A DNA stretch of 64,000 bases. It comes from Cercis canadensis. Lineage: Eukaryota; Streptophyta; Magnoliopsida; Fabales; Fabaceae. Below, in pieces: positions 35,940 through 47,941 of this stretch (the stretch's first letter is position 1; every line of letters begins with the position of its first letter). The stretch covers positions 62,001-126,000 of the forward strand of contig QAOA01005518.1 of assembly GCA_003255065.1 (NCBI GenBank), in the 5' to 3' direction. The notes under the pieces were generated by a model. The model had not been told where the DNA came from and did no database searches. It saw only the letters and a program-made list of their open reading frames with translations. The position numbers and the translations under genes were made by a program.

Positions 35940-36178
35940 TACCTCTTGAGTAATTTCTTTTTGTTTTCGTCATTACTTTTCTCTTAACTGAGGTCCAAGG
36001 GAATTAGAAAATTTTATATATGTATTGGACTGGTTTTATTCAAAAATATTGATGAAATATTTTCAAACATGGAGTTGGATTTTTAATTTTGTTCCATTTT
36101 TTTCTTTTCATGTATGCTACTCTCACTTTATTTCTATCCCCTAATTCTTGTTCAAATTTTCTCAAATTCTTTCTCAAG
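35940..36178 (+). other. Intron-like spacer between protease and reverse transcriptase
   Basis: A T-rich stretch lacking pol homology lies where Ogre-type elements are known to have a spliced intron between protease and reverse transcriptase. A gtaatttc donor-like sequence (about 35,952) and a pyrimidine-rich run ending ctttctcaag (about 36,178) bracket it. Splicing here is inferred from the family and the local composition, not shown. Confidence 0.4.
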
Positions 36179-37658
36179 AACCTTGATAACGTGGATATTT
36201 TGAACCAAAATGAAGCTTTTGTTTCTCTAGTGATTGATTCTCATATTGAATTGGAAGAAGATGAATATGACACTGAAAAGGGCGCAATACTTTTAGTCAG
36301 GTTCACTAAAATGATTGAGTCTCATGAGAAGGCTATGAGTCCCCACGATGAACAGGTTCAGATCATAAATTTTGGGACAGAAAATGAGAAAAAGGCGTTA
36401 AAGATAGTCGATAACCTAGATAAGGAGGAAATTATCACTCTCTTTAGAGAATACCTAGATGCGTTTGCATGGTCTTACCACAACATGCTTGGCCTTGATC
36501 CTAGTGTTATGTTGCACAAGAGTCTGCTATACCTAGATTGCAAATCGGTTAAGCAAAAGTTGAGGAGGATGAGGCTGAAAATGTCTAGCAAGATAAAAAA
36601 GGAGGTGATGAAGCAAATTGAAGCAGAATTTCTGGAAGTATCTACTTATCTGGATTGGGTTTCTAATATAGTCACATTCTCTAAGAAAGATGGAAGGGTG
36701 AGAATGTGCATGGATTTCTATGACTTGAATCGAGCTAGTCCTAAGGATAACTTTTCGCTACCCCACATGGATGTGTTGGTTAATAACACTGCAAAAAATC
36801 ATCATTACTCCTTTATGGATGGATATTCTAGTTCTAACCAGATTTCTAAGGCCAAAGAAGATAAAGAAAAGACCATGTTCATCACACATTGGGGGACTTA
36901 CTTTTATAGAGTATTGCCCTTCGGGTTGAAGAACGTTGGAGCTACTTACCAAAGAGCTATGGTTACCTTGTTTCATGATATGATGCATAAGGAAATCAAG
37001 GCATATGTGCATGACATGGTAGCCAAGGTCTGGAGAAAGGGAAAGCCAAGTGGATATTCTCCGAAAACTATTTGAGAGGTTGAGGAAATATAAGCTGAGA
37101 TTGAACCCAACCAAATGCACTTTTGGCGAGATATCAGAGAAACTTCTAGGGTTCATCGTCAGTTAAAAGGGGATTGAGGTGGATCCGAGCAAAGTCAAGG
37201 CTATACAAGAGATGTCGACCCTAAAGTTAGAAAAGGAAGTACAAAGCTTCTTGGGGAGGCTTAATTATATAGCTAGATTCATATCTAATCTCACCCACAC
37301 CTATGAGCCAATCTTTAGATGATCAATGACACGAAGCATTTGAAAAAGTTAAGGAATATCTGCTTAATTCTCCATTTCTTGTTCCTCCAGTTTTGAGAAA
37401 GCCACTAATTTTATACTTGACTATATTGCAAGAATAGATGGGAGGTATCTTGGGGTAGCATGATGAAGGTGGAAGAAGAGAGAGAGCGATTTACTATCTA
37501 AGCAAAAAGTTCACGGATTATGAAACGAGATATGCATTGGTGGAAAGAACTTGTTGCACTTTGGTTTGGGTGGCCTCTAGGCTTTGCCAATATATACTAT
37601 ACCACACTATGTAGCTTGTCTCTTGCATGAATCCTATGACATTTATCTTCGAGGGGAC
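36179..37658 (+). pseudogene. Tat/Ogre reverse transcriptase and RNase H region
   Basis: The pre-RT linker shows 'DAFAWSYHNMLGLDPSVMLH', then 'VKQKLRRMR'. The RT core follows: 'DGRVRMCMDFYDLNRASPKD', 'LPHMDVLVNNTA', 'WGTYFYRVLPFGLKNVGATY' and 'HDMVAK' (family: VDDM.AKS). RNase H follows from about 37,330 ('YYLSKKFTDYETRYA'-like). This order and wording are diagnostic of the Tat lineage. The enzyme would copy the RNA to DNA. It is broken. At 37,659 a solo Athila LTR interrupts the frame. Confidence 0.85.
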
Positions 37659-39070
37659 TGATGAGCTGCCGAGGCTAATCAAATTAGTGAATTTATATCC
37701 AATTCACCAAAGCTACTTGTAGCATAAGGTAACACCGAGTCGAACCATTGGACCACTCTAATTAGGGAATCAAATTAGGGAGTTTAATTAACAGGGGGTT
37801 TGATTTGAAAAAGTACAACAGAAAGTAATCAACAGAAAGTAAATCAAATTTTAACAAAGCAATCAATCCAATGAATCAACTAATTTTAATTTTAATCTGT
37901 CCTTAATTACAAAAGATTCATTCCGCAATTAACCTAATTTTTGGCCTTAGAACACATCAAGAAGCCTCTAAGTGATCTAAAAGTCTCTACTGCATAAGCA
38001 TCCAGAATTTGGTTAATTAGGGTTCAATGAATTAAGCATCTACTAATCCAAATTAACTTAAAGTCTAGAATCCAAGTAAGGTTAAACAATCCATCCAAAA
38101 GCTTAGAAACATTATTTCATCTTTACAATCCTCTTTTAACATATGAAATTAAGCAATTATCATATGAACATTCAAATCCGAATTAAGCAACCCAAATCAG
38201 AATTAAGCAAAGGAAGGAAAGAAGTTGATTAATCACTAAATAAATGACAATTAAAGTAGAATCTAAGAATTAATAATCAGAACAAAAAAAACCTGGATTG
38301 ATCTAAATGATTAGCCCTGCATGAACAAGAGGCATTAATACATTACAGAAAAAATGAAGAAAATAGCTAAAGAGAAAAGAGGCAAGGAAAAATTGTCTAG
38401 AGTGGACTTCCTCTTACATCTGCCTCCTTAACCTACTTATAACGCTCTAAAATAATTGCACACCAAGATTACCCCTAGGTTAGAATTAATCTCCTTGGCC
38501 TTAGCTTTAATTGGGCACTAGTTTGGGCCTAGGATGAGAAAGTTAGGCCCAATTTACTCTTAACAGCTCTCTAGACTCATTGGTTGACTTCGAGAAGAAA
38601 TAACACCATCAAACACCATATTTTGGAGAAGCAGTCTTCACAAGAGTTGAAGATTTATTTCTTAGCTTTCCAATGGTACCAGTTTCATGTCCAGACGATA
38701 CCCACAGTCCAACTTATGGTCCAATCTCTTCACCCGGGTCAGGATCTAGTTACAACATCTCTGTTCTGACTTCCAAGCTAAATATGACCTAATGGACATT
38801 TGAATTAGCTTTGGAGCTTTGAATGAAAGTTGTAGAGAATTCTCTCAGATTTTCTAAAAGGTAAAATTCAAGATTATCATATGTCTAAAACTCAAGTTAT
38901 GCCAAAAATACAGAAACAGTGTAAAGTTTCCAATAATGCTGAAAAACATAAATTAAGCCCAATTAGAACCCAACTAATGAAATGTGGCTCAAGACCAATC
39001 AAATCAGCCAAAAAGAGGTTTAAGAGACTAAAAATGAGGGTTAACTATTGTATAAAAAATATGTTTATCA
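37659..39070 (-). mobile_element. Solo LTR of an Athila element with perfect TSD, inside Tat pol
   Basis: The minus strand reads TGATAAACATATTTTTTATAC at the right edge and ...GCCTCGGCAGCTCATCA at the left edge, 1,412 bp. The flanks are identical: gggac at 37,654-37,658 and 39,071-39,075. The sequence either side is contiguous Tat RNase H coding sequence ('TFIFEG' before, 'LTGRLAKWQ'-like after), which pins both edges. It is the same subfamily as 1-1,027 and 14,982-16,400. It carries no coding sequence. Confidence 0.93.
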
Positions 39071-40740
39071 GGGACCAATCTCACAGGTCGATTGGCAAAA
39101 TGGCAAATCATTTACGCTAAATATGATGTAGTCTACATGACTATGAAGGCCATAAAAAGGAGTGTAATAGCTGATCATTTAGCGGAGAATCTTATTGAAG
39201 AGTACCAGTCCATGAAATTTGAGTTCCCTAATGAAGACATTTTTGCAATTGAAGCATAAGAAAATGAGAACAAGGAAGAAAGATGGGAAATGTATTTCGA
39301 TGGAGCAATAAACGTTTATGGGAACGGAATAGGGGTTGTGATTGTCTCTCTAGAAGGAAAGCAATTCTCAATCGCTATCAAGCTAGGATTTGATTGAACC
39401 AACAACATGGCTAAATATAAAGCTTATGTGAGGGGATTATAAGCGGCCTTAGATTTGAAAGTCAACATTCTGGGTGTTTTTTGGGATTCTGCACTCATTA
39501 TTTATCAAGTGAAAAGGGAGTGGTAAACTAGAGCTCCATAACTATTTGTGCAAGTGAAGTTGTGGGAATAACTGCCCATTGTGCAAACGTCGAAGAAGAA
39601 CCTAACGGTCATCCTTGGTACCACGACATTCTTCAATACATCAAGCTCAGAGAATACCCGACTAGGGCAAATGAGAACGACAAAAATACTATATGTCATT
39701 TGGCATTGGCTTCCTTTCTGAGCGAGGAAATTCTCTACAAAAAGAGCTAAGATAGCACGTAATTGCGGTGTGTTAATGTAAAGAAAGCCAATCAGATTTT
39801 GGGTGTTGTTCATGATGGAATATTATCCACCCACACAAATGGCTATATGATGGCCCAAACAATCTTGAGGGTCGAGTATTATTGGATGATGATGGAAAAA
39901 GATTGTATCAGTTATATGAGGAGATGCCATAAGTGCCAAATTTATGTGGATCGTATCAATGCTTTGTCATTTCCTCTTCATAATCTGATAACACCTTGGC
40001 CATTTTCGATGTGGGGAATTGATGTCATCAGGCTATTCAATCCAAAATCTTCCAATGGACATTGTTTCATCTTGGTTACGATTAACTACTTCACCAAATG
40101 GGTGGAAGCTGCCTCTTATGCCAAAGTGACTTGAAAGGTGGTGGGCAGATTCTTGAACATGAACATCACTTGCCAATACGGTCAACTTGAGATGATCATC
40201 ACAGATAATGGCACAAAATTCATAAAATTTGCAAACAATTTGCCATCAAGAATCGCAGTTCCTCACTCTATAGGCCACAAATGAATGGCAACAAAGATTG
40301 GCATGAGATGCTCCCTTATGCACTACATGTCTATTGCACATCAGTTAGATCTTCAACTAAGGCAATGCCCTATTCCTTGGTGTATGGCATGGAAGCAGTA
40401 ACCCTTATAGAGGTAAAAATCCCTTCGTTAAGAGTCCTCATGGAGGCCGAATTGGAAGAATCTAAATGAGCAAGAGCCAAAATATGAACAGTTGAACATG
40501 ATTGAAGAAAGAAGGTTGACTACCATTTCTCATGGAAACTTGTACCAACAAAGAATGGCTAGAGCCTTTAATAAGAAGGTTCGACCCCGAGAATTCCAAC
40601 TTGGAGATTTAGTCTTAAAACAGGTTTTGCCATATCAAAGGATGCATGTGGGAAATGGGCTCCAACCTATCAAGGACCTTATGTTGTCAAACATGCCTTC
40701 TTCGAAAGAGCATTGATTCTTACCAGTGTGGAAGGGCAAG
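39071..40740 (+). pseudogene. Tat/Ogre second RNase H and integrase region
   Basis: After the end of the first RNase H come 'WEMYFDGAINVYGNGIGVV' and 'NNMAKYKAYVRGL', the extra (archaeal-like) RNase H that marks the Tat lineage. Integrase follows: a zinc-binding region 'HDGILSTHTNGYMMA...CHKCQIY' (HHCC), the catalytic core 'WPFSMWGIDVI' and 'TKWVEAA', 'ITDNGTKF', then 'SLVYGMEAV' and the C-terminal 'FQLGDLVLK'. Integrase would insert the DNA copy. It is broken. All blocks are in the usual order. Confidence 0.85.
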
Positions 40741-42415
40741 AACTCTTCAATCCTGTGAATTCAGATGTAGTCAAGAAATATTAACCCTGATAAAAAAGGG
40801 GGGGGGGAGAAGAAGAAGAAAGAAAAGACCGCTAGGTTGAAAACCCGAAAGGATGATCTAGGTAAAAGTTAGGGCATCCAAAAAAAAAAAGGAAAAATAA
40901 TGGAGAAATATGTTGGGCTGAAAACATTAAGCAAAGTTGAAAAGTTCACAATGATATCTAGAGAAACAATGAAGTCAGAGGATGTGGTGAAATTAGCAAG
41001 AAACAGTGAAGACTCGTACTCCAATATCAGAAATTTTTGTGTTCTCCCCAGTGGAATGGAAATCTATTTCAAGACAATATGAGAATTAATCAAGTGGACA
41101 TGATAGAGCTGAAAACTGGGGCAATCTCCGATCCATGTTGACTCTTGTGTCCGTGTTCTCAAACTACATGGGCTTTGATTCCTACTCGAGGATATGTAGG
41201 CACCTATTTAATAAGGCAAGTCTAATATCATAAAAACTCTAAACTAGGGCAATTTTCCATTTGTAAGATTTTCCTACCTTTGAATTTGTCATTCTTGAAA
41301 GTGTGTTAGTCTTTCAGAAATAAAGGAATGCAGTTCTTTAAATTAATTTCCTTCTGTTATACATTTCTCTCCTTGAAATAAAAGAAGTTGATTCTTTGAG
41401 TTAATTTCTTCCTGCCATGAATTTTTTCCATGTTTAAATTACTGAATTAATATTCTGAATAAAATGTAAGTGGATTTTATTGTAATGACAAATTCAATTA
41501 TTCTCAAGGAATACTTTTTGGCATTGGTTTCTAGATTTTAGGAATACTAATAATTTATGATCATTGTAAGGGAATGGATCAAGTCAAAAAAAGAAAATGA
41601 TGAAATGAATGAAAATAATGGATGGGTAGACAAAGATGAAGTGATAATAAGAGATGAATGAATGAATAGAAGAAATGTGAAATGATTTATTTTTTAAGTG
41701 AAAATTTATTGGGTTTGCAAAAGTTCAAAGGAATTCAAGTTTAGAATCAGAAGGAGAGCCACTAGATTAAGTTGATTTTGCAAGATTTTGAGCTTAGATT
41801 TAGCCTGCGATAGTCAATTATGCTTTACCTTAGTATCACTAGGTATGAAAAGGATTTAAACTTTTGCCATTTGATTTGTTGCCACTGATTTTTCTGCCAC
41901 TTAATTTCTGCTGTAAGATGCTCCGGTCAAGGCCAGATGATACATCATTTTAAATTTATGCCACCTAATTTCCGCCATTTAATTTGTTGCTACTGATTTT
42001 TTGCCACTTTATTCCTACCACTTAATTTGTTGCCACTAATATCTTTCTACCACTTAATTTGTTATTGCTTAATTTCTGTCGTAAGACGATTTGATCTAAC
42101 AAAGACGGTTTATCATTTTAAATTTATGCTATCTTAAGTTTTGCCACCTTGATTTCTGTCATTAATTTATGCTATTGTGGTTTTTTATGTTAAATTTTAT
42201 GCCGTTATATTTTTCACCATTCAGTTTTTAGCCAACCAATATTTATGTCAATTTGCTATTTTAACAATTTTTCTTGGCCTTTTCAAACTTGGGACTTTTG
42301 GTAGTTCCCATGACAAAACACTCGTATTTTATCTTTACATGTTTCTTATACGAAAGTCGTGACAAGTAATAGCCTATCATGTCCTTCTACAAGAAAACAT
42401 ATAAAGAGGGGCAAC
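40741..42415 (+). mobile_element. 3' untranslated region and polypurine tract of the Tat/Ogre element
   Basis: A long non-coding tail of about 1.7 kb. It includes 'cactcgaggatatgtaggca'-like sequence (about 41,185) common at this place in Tat elements. A loosely repeated block around 41,865-42,240 has phrases such as 'ttgccacttaatttctgcc' recurring at least six times. It ends in aaagaggggcaac, the polypurine tract from which plus-strand DNA synthesis would start, directly before TGTAGACACC. Confidence 0.7.
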
Positions 42416-42899
42416 TGTAGACACCGTATTTTGTCTGGGATAGTTACATGTTTTTTAAAAAAATAATAATTATTTAAAATTCAAAATTTATGTTTTCACG
42501 TGGAAAATCTTATTTTGAGGTCTTTAAGGCCTCATTTAACTTTTGGATTTTGATCTTTGGGCATTGGCCCACTTTATTTTAATCCAAGTTAGGAGGCCCT
42601 TTAGCCCATTCTCTTTAAATTTGAGTTTGGGCCCTCTTGGTCCATTTGATTTTCTTTGAATTATTTGTTTGGACATAAAAATTATAACTTTCTGAGCTTT
42701 TAGTGATTTTGGGTCAAAACCCATGTTTTGGGCTTGTCCTATCTTTCTAAAACCCTAGTTTGAGAGCCTTTGGGCCCACTCGATTTTTGTTTTCCAAATA
42801 TTTTGGTCCAAATAAATAAAAAAATGATTGTTGGACTATTTAATATGTTTGTAGTTTTATTTAGGTCCAATTGAACAAACTTAGGACCATGGTTGAGCC
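42416..42899 (+). mobile_element. 3' LTR portion of the Tat/Ogre element
   Basis: It starts TGTAGACACCGTATTTTGTC after the polypurine tract and parallels the beginning of the 5' LTR at 28,278 through 'gaccatggttgagcc' (28,278 copy: gatccaaggttgagtcc). From 42,900 the sequence is Sirevirus. The two LTRs of this element differ at many sites over this short overlap, pointing to an old insertion. Confidence 0.8.
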
Positions 42900-44815
42900 A
42901 TTTATCTAGACAATCTCAGACTTGCATTTTCAAAGCAATTCGACCAGACTATCACAAACAAATAGGCAGTATATATCTTTCCACTATTTCTCCTCCTTTG
43001 TCAACAACAAAAAGGACTAAAGGGGAGTGATACCAGCAAATCGTAAATCAGTAGCAAGGCCAAACCAGTAAATCATAATACTTTAAAAATTGAGTTCGAA
43101 CGATTATAGCAATTTGAATGGATGAAATGCAGTCAATGTTCAAAAATAAGGACTTAGAGGACTAATAATGTGAAAAGCCTATTAATACAACTAATAAATA
43201 GTTAGCAGAGGGGTTAGCCATCACAAACCCAGAGAACTAGGAGGAAGAGGGCTGATTAGCTTTGATCTCCGTGAGATCCTTCTTGGCAATAACCAGCTCT
43301 GCCTTTGTTGCAGCTAGCTCCTTCTTTATGTTGGCTAGTTTTTGCTCTATAACAGTAGCCCTTGCATTACAATTCACCACCTAGGATTGGAAAAAGTTCA
43401 ACCGGTGTCCAATTTGGTTTGCCAACTCCGCAAGATTCAAATATGCTATCCAGGAGGAATGATCAATCGGCTGAGAATGGGGAACTGGTTTCTTGGAAGA
43501 ACTAGTTTGCTTCTTCCTAGAAGCAGTTGCAGCATTAACAAATTTGCAACTTGATCCTAAGAAGCTCTTTTTAGAGGTTAGAGCTTTCTTCTGTGGTTCT
43601 AAGTGTAGGCAGAGGCTTTCTAATAACCAAGTTGTCTAGTAATGGCACCTCATTGAATTGAGAAAGTTTGACATTGAAATGCTTGCATAGGTGCACAATC
43701 AGCATGCCATAAGGCAAACTGGTTGTCTTCCTAGTGCCTCCAACAGACTAAGCCATGTGTTTGACTACGAGACTGAGTAGGTTTAGTGGCAGTTTATGTT
43801 TGATGTGATATAAGAGGTAAAGATCTTGGGTAGTGAACTCAAGTTGGCTTCTAATATGGGGCAAGAAAACATAGGAAACAAGCTTTGCCAAGTTGCGGGT
43901 GATAGGGTTCATACAATGCATAGTGGGTGTAGTGTGGTCTTTTCTGTTCTCGGGGTACTAACAAATGGTGTCCATTGCCTCATTGTATCTAATATAATTT
44001 GATGGCTAGATTTTATGAATATACTGAGTATCCCTATTAGTAGGAAGGCCAAAATTTTCCTTAAGCAAGCCCTCATTAACAATTATTTCTATAGCAGCAA
44101 CATAGGTTTTTAAGTAGATAGCACCAGAGATCAAACATTGCAAAGGTTAGAGATGTGCATAGAAGAGCTTGCCACTTTAGGAGGCATTGGTTCCTTAATA
44201 TCCATCAATTTGCTCTAGCCCATGGCAACAATAGCTTCATCAACTGCATCAATTTTTGGTGTAGATACTTCCCACTGAACAACAACCCTGGGAACAACTG
44301 TTCTTAAAAAGAAGTTACTGTGAAACTTCTTTTCGATGTCTCTGCTAGCAAACAAAGGGCCACTAGATTGAGCTCTCCTTGGTGTAGGCAGAATGACCTT
44401 CTTTTGAGCACACATCCTTGTTTTCTTTAGAGGTTGAGTGTTGGATGGAGGTTAAGTGGTTCTTGCAGCCACTTGAGGAGAATGAGTTGATTTTGCAATA
44501 GGAGGGGTGATTTCCTTTGCAACCAGAGAGAGAGGGATTGAGGTAGCAACATGAGGAGTAGATGGAATTGATTCATCATCTAGAGTTGATTTCCAAGGGA
44601 GCAACAATGGAGACTTTGGTCCCGTGAGTAACAGAAACCTTCCGATATATTGAAGAGGCACAAGCTCTTCTTATTCATCGTTGGCTGGCTTGGCTAGTTC
44701 TTGAACTTGAACTTGTTCCTTGCTCCTAGAACTAGATTATTCAAACTGTACACTACGCTTGAGAGCCTCATGCAGTGATTCAGTGGTATCGGATGAAGAA
44801 TAAGAAACCATGAAT
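42900..44815 (-). pseudogene. Sirevirus envelope-like frame and 3' UTR
   Basis: Near-copy of 26,200-28,130: shared 'cagcatgccataaggcaaa', 'ataggaaggccaaaa'-type blocks and the peptides 'VVLR..FFL...SN', 'DSSSDTTESLHEAL'. The untranslated part begins at 42,900 with 'tttatctagacaatctcagac', also found at 26,219. The N-terminal side meets pol near 44,815. It is the same broken protein family as 1,028-6,313, possibly envelope-like. The similarity to the 26-28 kb copy is much higher than either has to the copy at 1 kb. Confidence 0.7.
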
Positions 44816-46345
44816 TGACATTAAAGGAATATGACTAAGCTTTATGCCATAGTCAACTAGTTGTTACTTCATCCATAACACTTGAGAACAACAGTTTTCA
44901 ACTGCCATATATTCAGCTTCAGCAGTAGAATGGGCAACTGCATACTGCTTCTTACATTGCCAAGACACCAGGGCATTTTCCAAGAATTGATAGCCTCCAC
45001 TGGTGCTCTTTCGGTTAATGGAAAAGTCACCATAATCTGAATCTGTATAGGCAACTAGTTCAAAAGAACCAGTTTTCTAAACCACAAACCAACATTAGAA
45101 GTAGTTGCCAAGTATCTAAAAGTCCTTTTCACGATAGTAAGATGAGATTCTTTTGGAGCAACTTGATATCTAGCACAAGTACATTCACTGATCATTATAT
45201 CAGGTTGACTAGCAATTAGATAGAGCAGAGAACTGATCATACCTCTACATTTTTTGGAAATATGGTTTACTTCTTTCATCCAAATCTAGTTTGGTTAAAG
45301 GACATATAAGAGTAGCTATTCCTTATGCATTTCCCATACCAAACTTCTTTAATAGATCCTTTGTATATTTGGATTGGTTTAGGAATATGCCTTCAGAAGT
45401 TTGCTTTTTTTTGAAAGCCAAGAAAGTTAGTTCACCCATCATGCTCATTTCAAATTCTCTTTTAATTAGCTTTTCAAACTCCTTGCACAAAAGGTTCATT
45501 AGTAGAGCCAAAAATAATATCATCTACATAGATTTGAACAAGAAGAACAACATGCTTTACATACTTGGTGAACAAAGTAGTATCTACTTTTCCTATTCTA
45601 AAATCATTTTCTAAAAGAAACTCATTAAGTGTATCATACAAAGCTCTAGGAGCTTGTTTAAGACCATAAAGAGCTTTAAAAAGTTTATAAACATGGTTTG
45701 GATAATCTAAGCTTTCAAAACCAGGAGGTTGTCTTACAAAAATCTCTTCATTTATAAAACCATTTAAGAAAGCACTTTTCGCATCCATTTGAAATAGTTT
45801 GAAATCCTTAAAACATGCAAAAGCAAGAAGTATTCTAATAGCTTCTAATCTAGCTACTGGAGCAAAAGTTTCTTTATAATCAATACCTTCTTGTTGATTA
45901 TGCCCTTGTGCTACCAATCTAGCTTTATTTTTGTCAGTTTTCCATCTTTATTCAGTTTGTTTCGAAATACCCACTTTGTATTAATTATGCTGACATCATC
46001 TGGTTGAGGTACAAACGTCTATACTTTGTTTCTTTCAAAATGGTTTAGCTTATCTTACATTGCCACTATCCAAGCTTCATCTTTAAATTCATCATTGATA
46101 TTGCATGGCTCAATGAAAGAGAGGAATGCTAGGTTGACATGGTGATCTCTAAGATAAGCATGAGTATTGATTTCTCTATTAGGATCACCAATCACATTAA
46201 TAATAGGATGATTTTTGGTAGTTCGAGTTTCCCTTGGAAGAGACTCCTTTGCATTTTGTTGTGGAGCTTCTTCCAGAACTACTTCTTCTAGATCTGGTTC
46301 TTTTCTTAAAATCACAGTTAAACATAAGATGCCCTGCATTTCCAC
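44816..46345 (-). pseudogene. Sirevirus reverse transcriptase and RNase H region
   Basis: The minus strand reads 'FIEPCNINDEFKDEAWIVAM' (RT entry; family EP.N..EAL.DE.WI.AM), 'GIDYKETFAPVARLEAIRIL', 'FQMDAKSAFLNGFINEEIFV', 'LYGLKQAPRALYDTL' and 'QIYVDDIIFGSTN', the copia RT core with the YVDD catalytic motif. It ends in 'MMGELTFLAF', then RNase H ('STAEAEYMAV'-like near 44,900 and 'VTTSWLWHKA'). The wording is that of Sireviruses. The frame is broken. Confidence 0.85.
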
Positions 46346-47880
46346 AATAGATGCATATTTTCCTTAAAGAATAATGAGAAGCTAAAGCCTTGTCAAGGGA
46401 GTTTCTGTGAGAAGCTGGTTCTTTGACAAAGAAGTTTCTATATAACTTTACTGGTTGAGGTTCATAATAACCCAAACCTACTTTGTCATTCCCAATTCTC
46501 TGTCTCCCTAGCAAAGCATTCAAGATTTCACGCCCTTGAACAAATTTTACTAGATCCTTTGACAATTCATTCACTTTCTTTTTCAAATCATTGTTTTCTT
46601 TGAGAATGGATGGAGTAAGAAGCTAGTTTTTCTTAAGAATATCACTTTCATTTTGTAAAACTTTAAACCTTTGAGCTAAGTCAAAAGTTTCTTTCTTTAG
46701 AAAATCAATTTCCTTAATATGCTCCTTGACTATTTTCTTAAAAGCTTCAATCTTTGCAAGCCTCTTTTCATAGTCAAGAGCTAGATCTTCAAAAGCATGG
46801 TTTACCTCTTCATAAGAAGGAGGAGGACCAAGTTCGAATTCAGAATCACTTACCTCATTACTTCTTTTTGTGTGTGCCATAACTTAAAAGTTTGCCAGGT
46901 TCTCTTCATCTGAGTCATCATTGTTTGAAGTTGATTCAACATTATTCCACGAAGCAATCATGGCCTTCTTTTCTTTTCTATAGAACTTATTCTTTTTGAG
47001 ATTTGGACAATCCGGTTTGATATGTCTGGGCTTCTTGCATTCATAGTAGATGACTGGTTCCTTGCTGGTTTCACCTTTGGTGTTTCTAGGTTGAAATTTT
47101 CTTTCTGCCACTTCTTCATCACTAGAAACTAGTTCTTTTGTAGAAGAACTAGTTTCTTGAGTGGTGCTAGCAAGAGCTACACTATTCTTCTTGTGATCTT
47201 CTAGTCATTTTTTTCTTTTCAAACAACCTCATTTGATGTGTTTCTAACTGCCCTCTCAACTAGTCTACAATCATGTCATTTGTTTTAGCATATTGAAGGA
47301 GACTTGTAACCTTAGTTTCCCATTTTTCTGTTAGGCATCTAAGCAACTTCTTTTCTTGCTCCTTCTGTGTATATTCACATCCAAGACTCTTAAGATTATT
47401 TATGATCCCAAGAAATCTAGCAAAGAATGTTTCCAGAGACTAATCTTTTTCCATATGGAACATTTCTTGTTGAGATCCGAATATGTTAATTTTAGCTTCC
47501 TTCACATGGCTTGTTGCTTCATGGATTGCCTTGAGTCAGTCCCAAATTTCCTTTACTGTATTGCAAGAAGCTATATGCTCATACTCCTTTGGAGATACAA
47601 CATAGACGATGTTATATCTAGTTTTGGAGTTCAAGTTGTATGAAAGTTGATATTCAGCTGTGAACTCGCTTTCTTCCTTTGGAACTTGTACTCCATCAAC
47701 TAGTTTTGTTGGTGGTGTCATGTCATTCCTCACAATGGCCCATACTTTATAGTCTATGGATTCAAAGTACATCTCCATTCTTTCTTTCTAGTATTTGTAA
47801 TTATCACCATTGAAGTATGGTGGCTTGTGGGAAGAATGAGATGATCTTTGCATGTTCATGTTACCTACAATAATGAAACT
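46346..47880 (-). pseudogene. Sirevirus gag with zinc knuckle and coiled coil
   Basis: From right to left: 'MEMYFESIDYKVWAIVRND' and 'EYEHIASCNTVKEIWD' (copia capsid), then a zinc-knuckle stretch 'ECKKPRHIKPDCP' at about 47,030, then a highly charged region predicted as coiled coil by eye ('HAFEDLALDYEKRLAKIEAF' continuing with heptad Leu/Ile to 46,623). A second Cys/His cluster 'CIYCGNAGHLMFNC' lies at about 46,330. A large gag with a coiled coil is a known Sirevirus trait. It is broken. Confidence 0.8.
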
Positions 47881-47927
47881 TTTAGATCTTTAACTCTAGG
47901 TTGTTAAACCTACTAATAGAGCACTAA

Positions 47928-47939
47928 GCTCTGATACCA
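47928..47939 (-). other. Primer binding site (initiator Met-tRNA type)
   Basis: The minus strand reads TGGTATCAGAGC two bases after the LTR end (47,942). This is the standard match to the 3' end of plant initiator Met-tRNA used by copia elements, and it fixes the orientation and the 5' LTR. Confidence 0.92.
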
Positions 47940-47941
47940 AT

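Larger units (their letters stand above)
28278..42899 (+). mobile_element. Tat/Ogre-clade Ty3/gypsy retrotransposon
   Basis: Plus-strand order: 5' LTR (28,278-31,803), primer-binding-like site, leader, gag, protease, an intron-like spacer, reverse transcriptase and RNase H, a second RNase H of the kind that defines the Tat lineage, integrase, a long 3' untranslated region, polypurine tract aaagaggggcaac and 3' LTR (from 42,416). It was inserted in Sirevirus envelope-like sequence on its left. A solo Athila LTR lies inside pol (37,659-39,070). The element is broken at many points. Its two LTRs differ visibly, so it is old. Confidence 0.85.
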
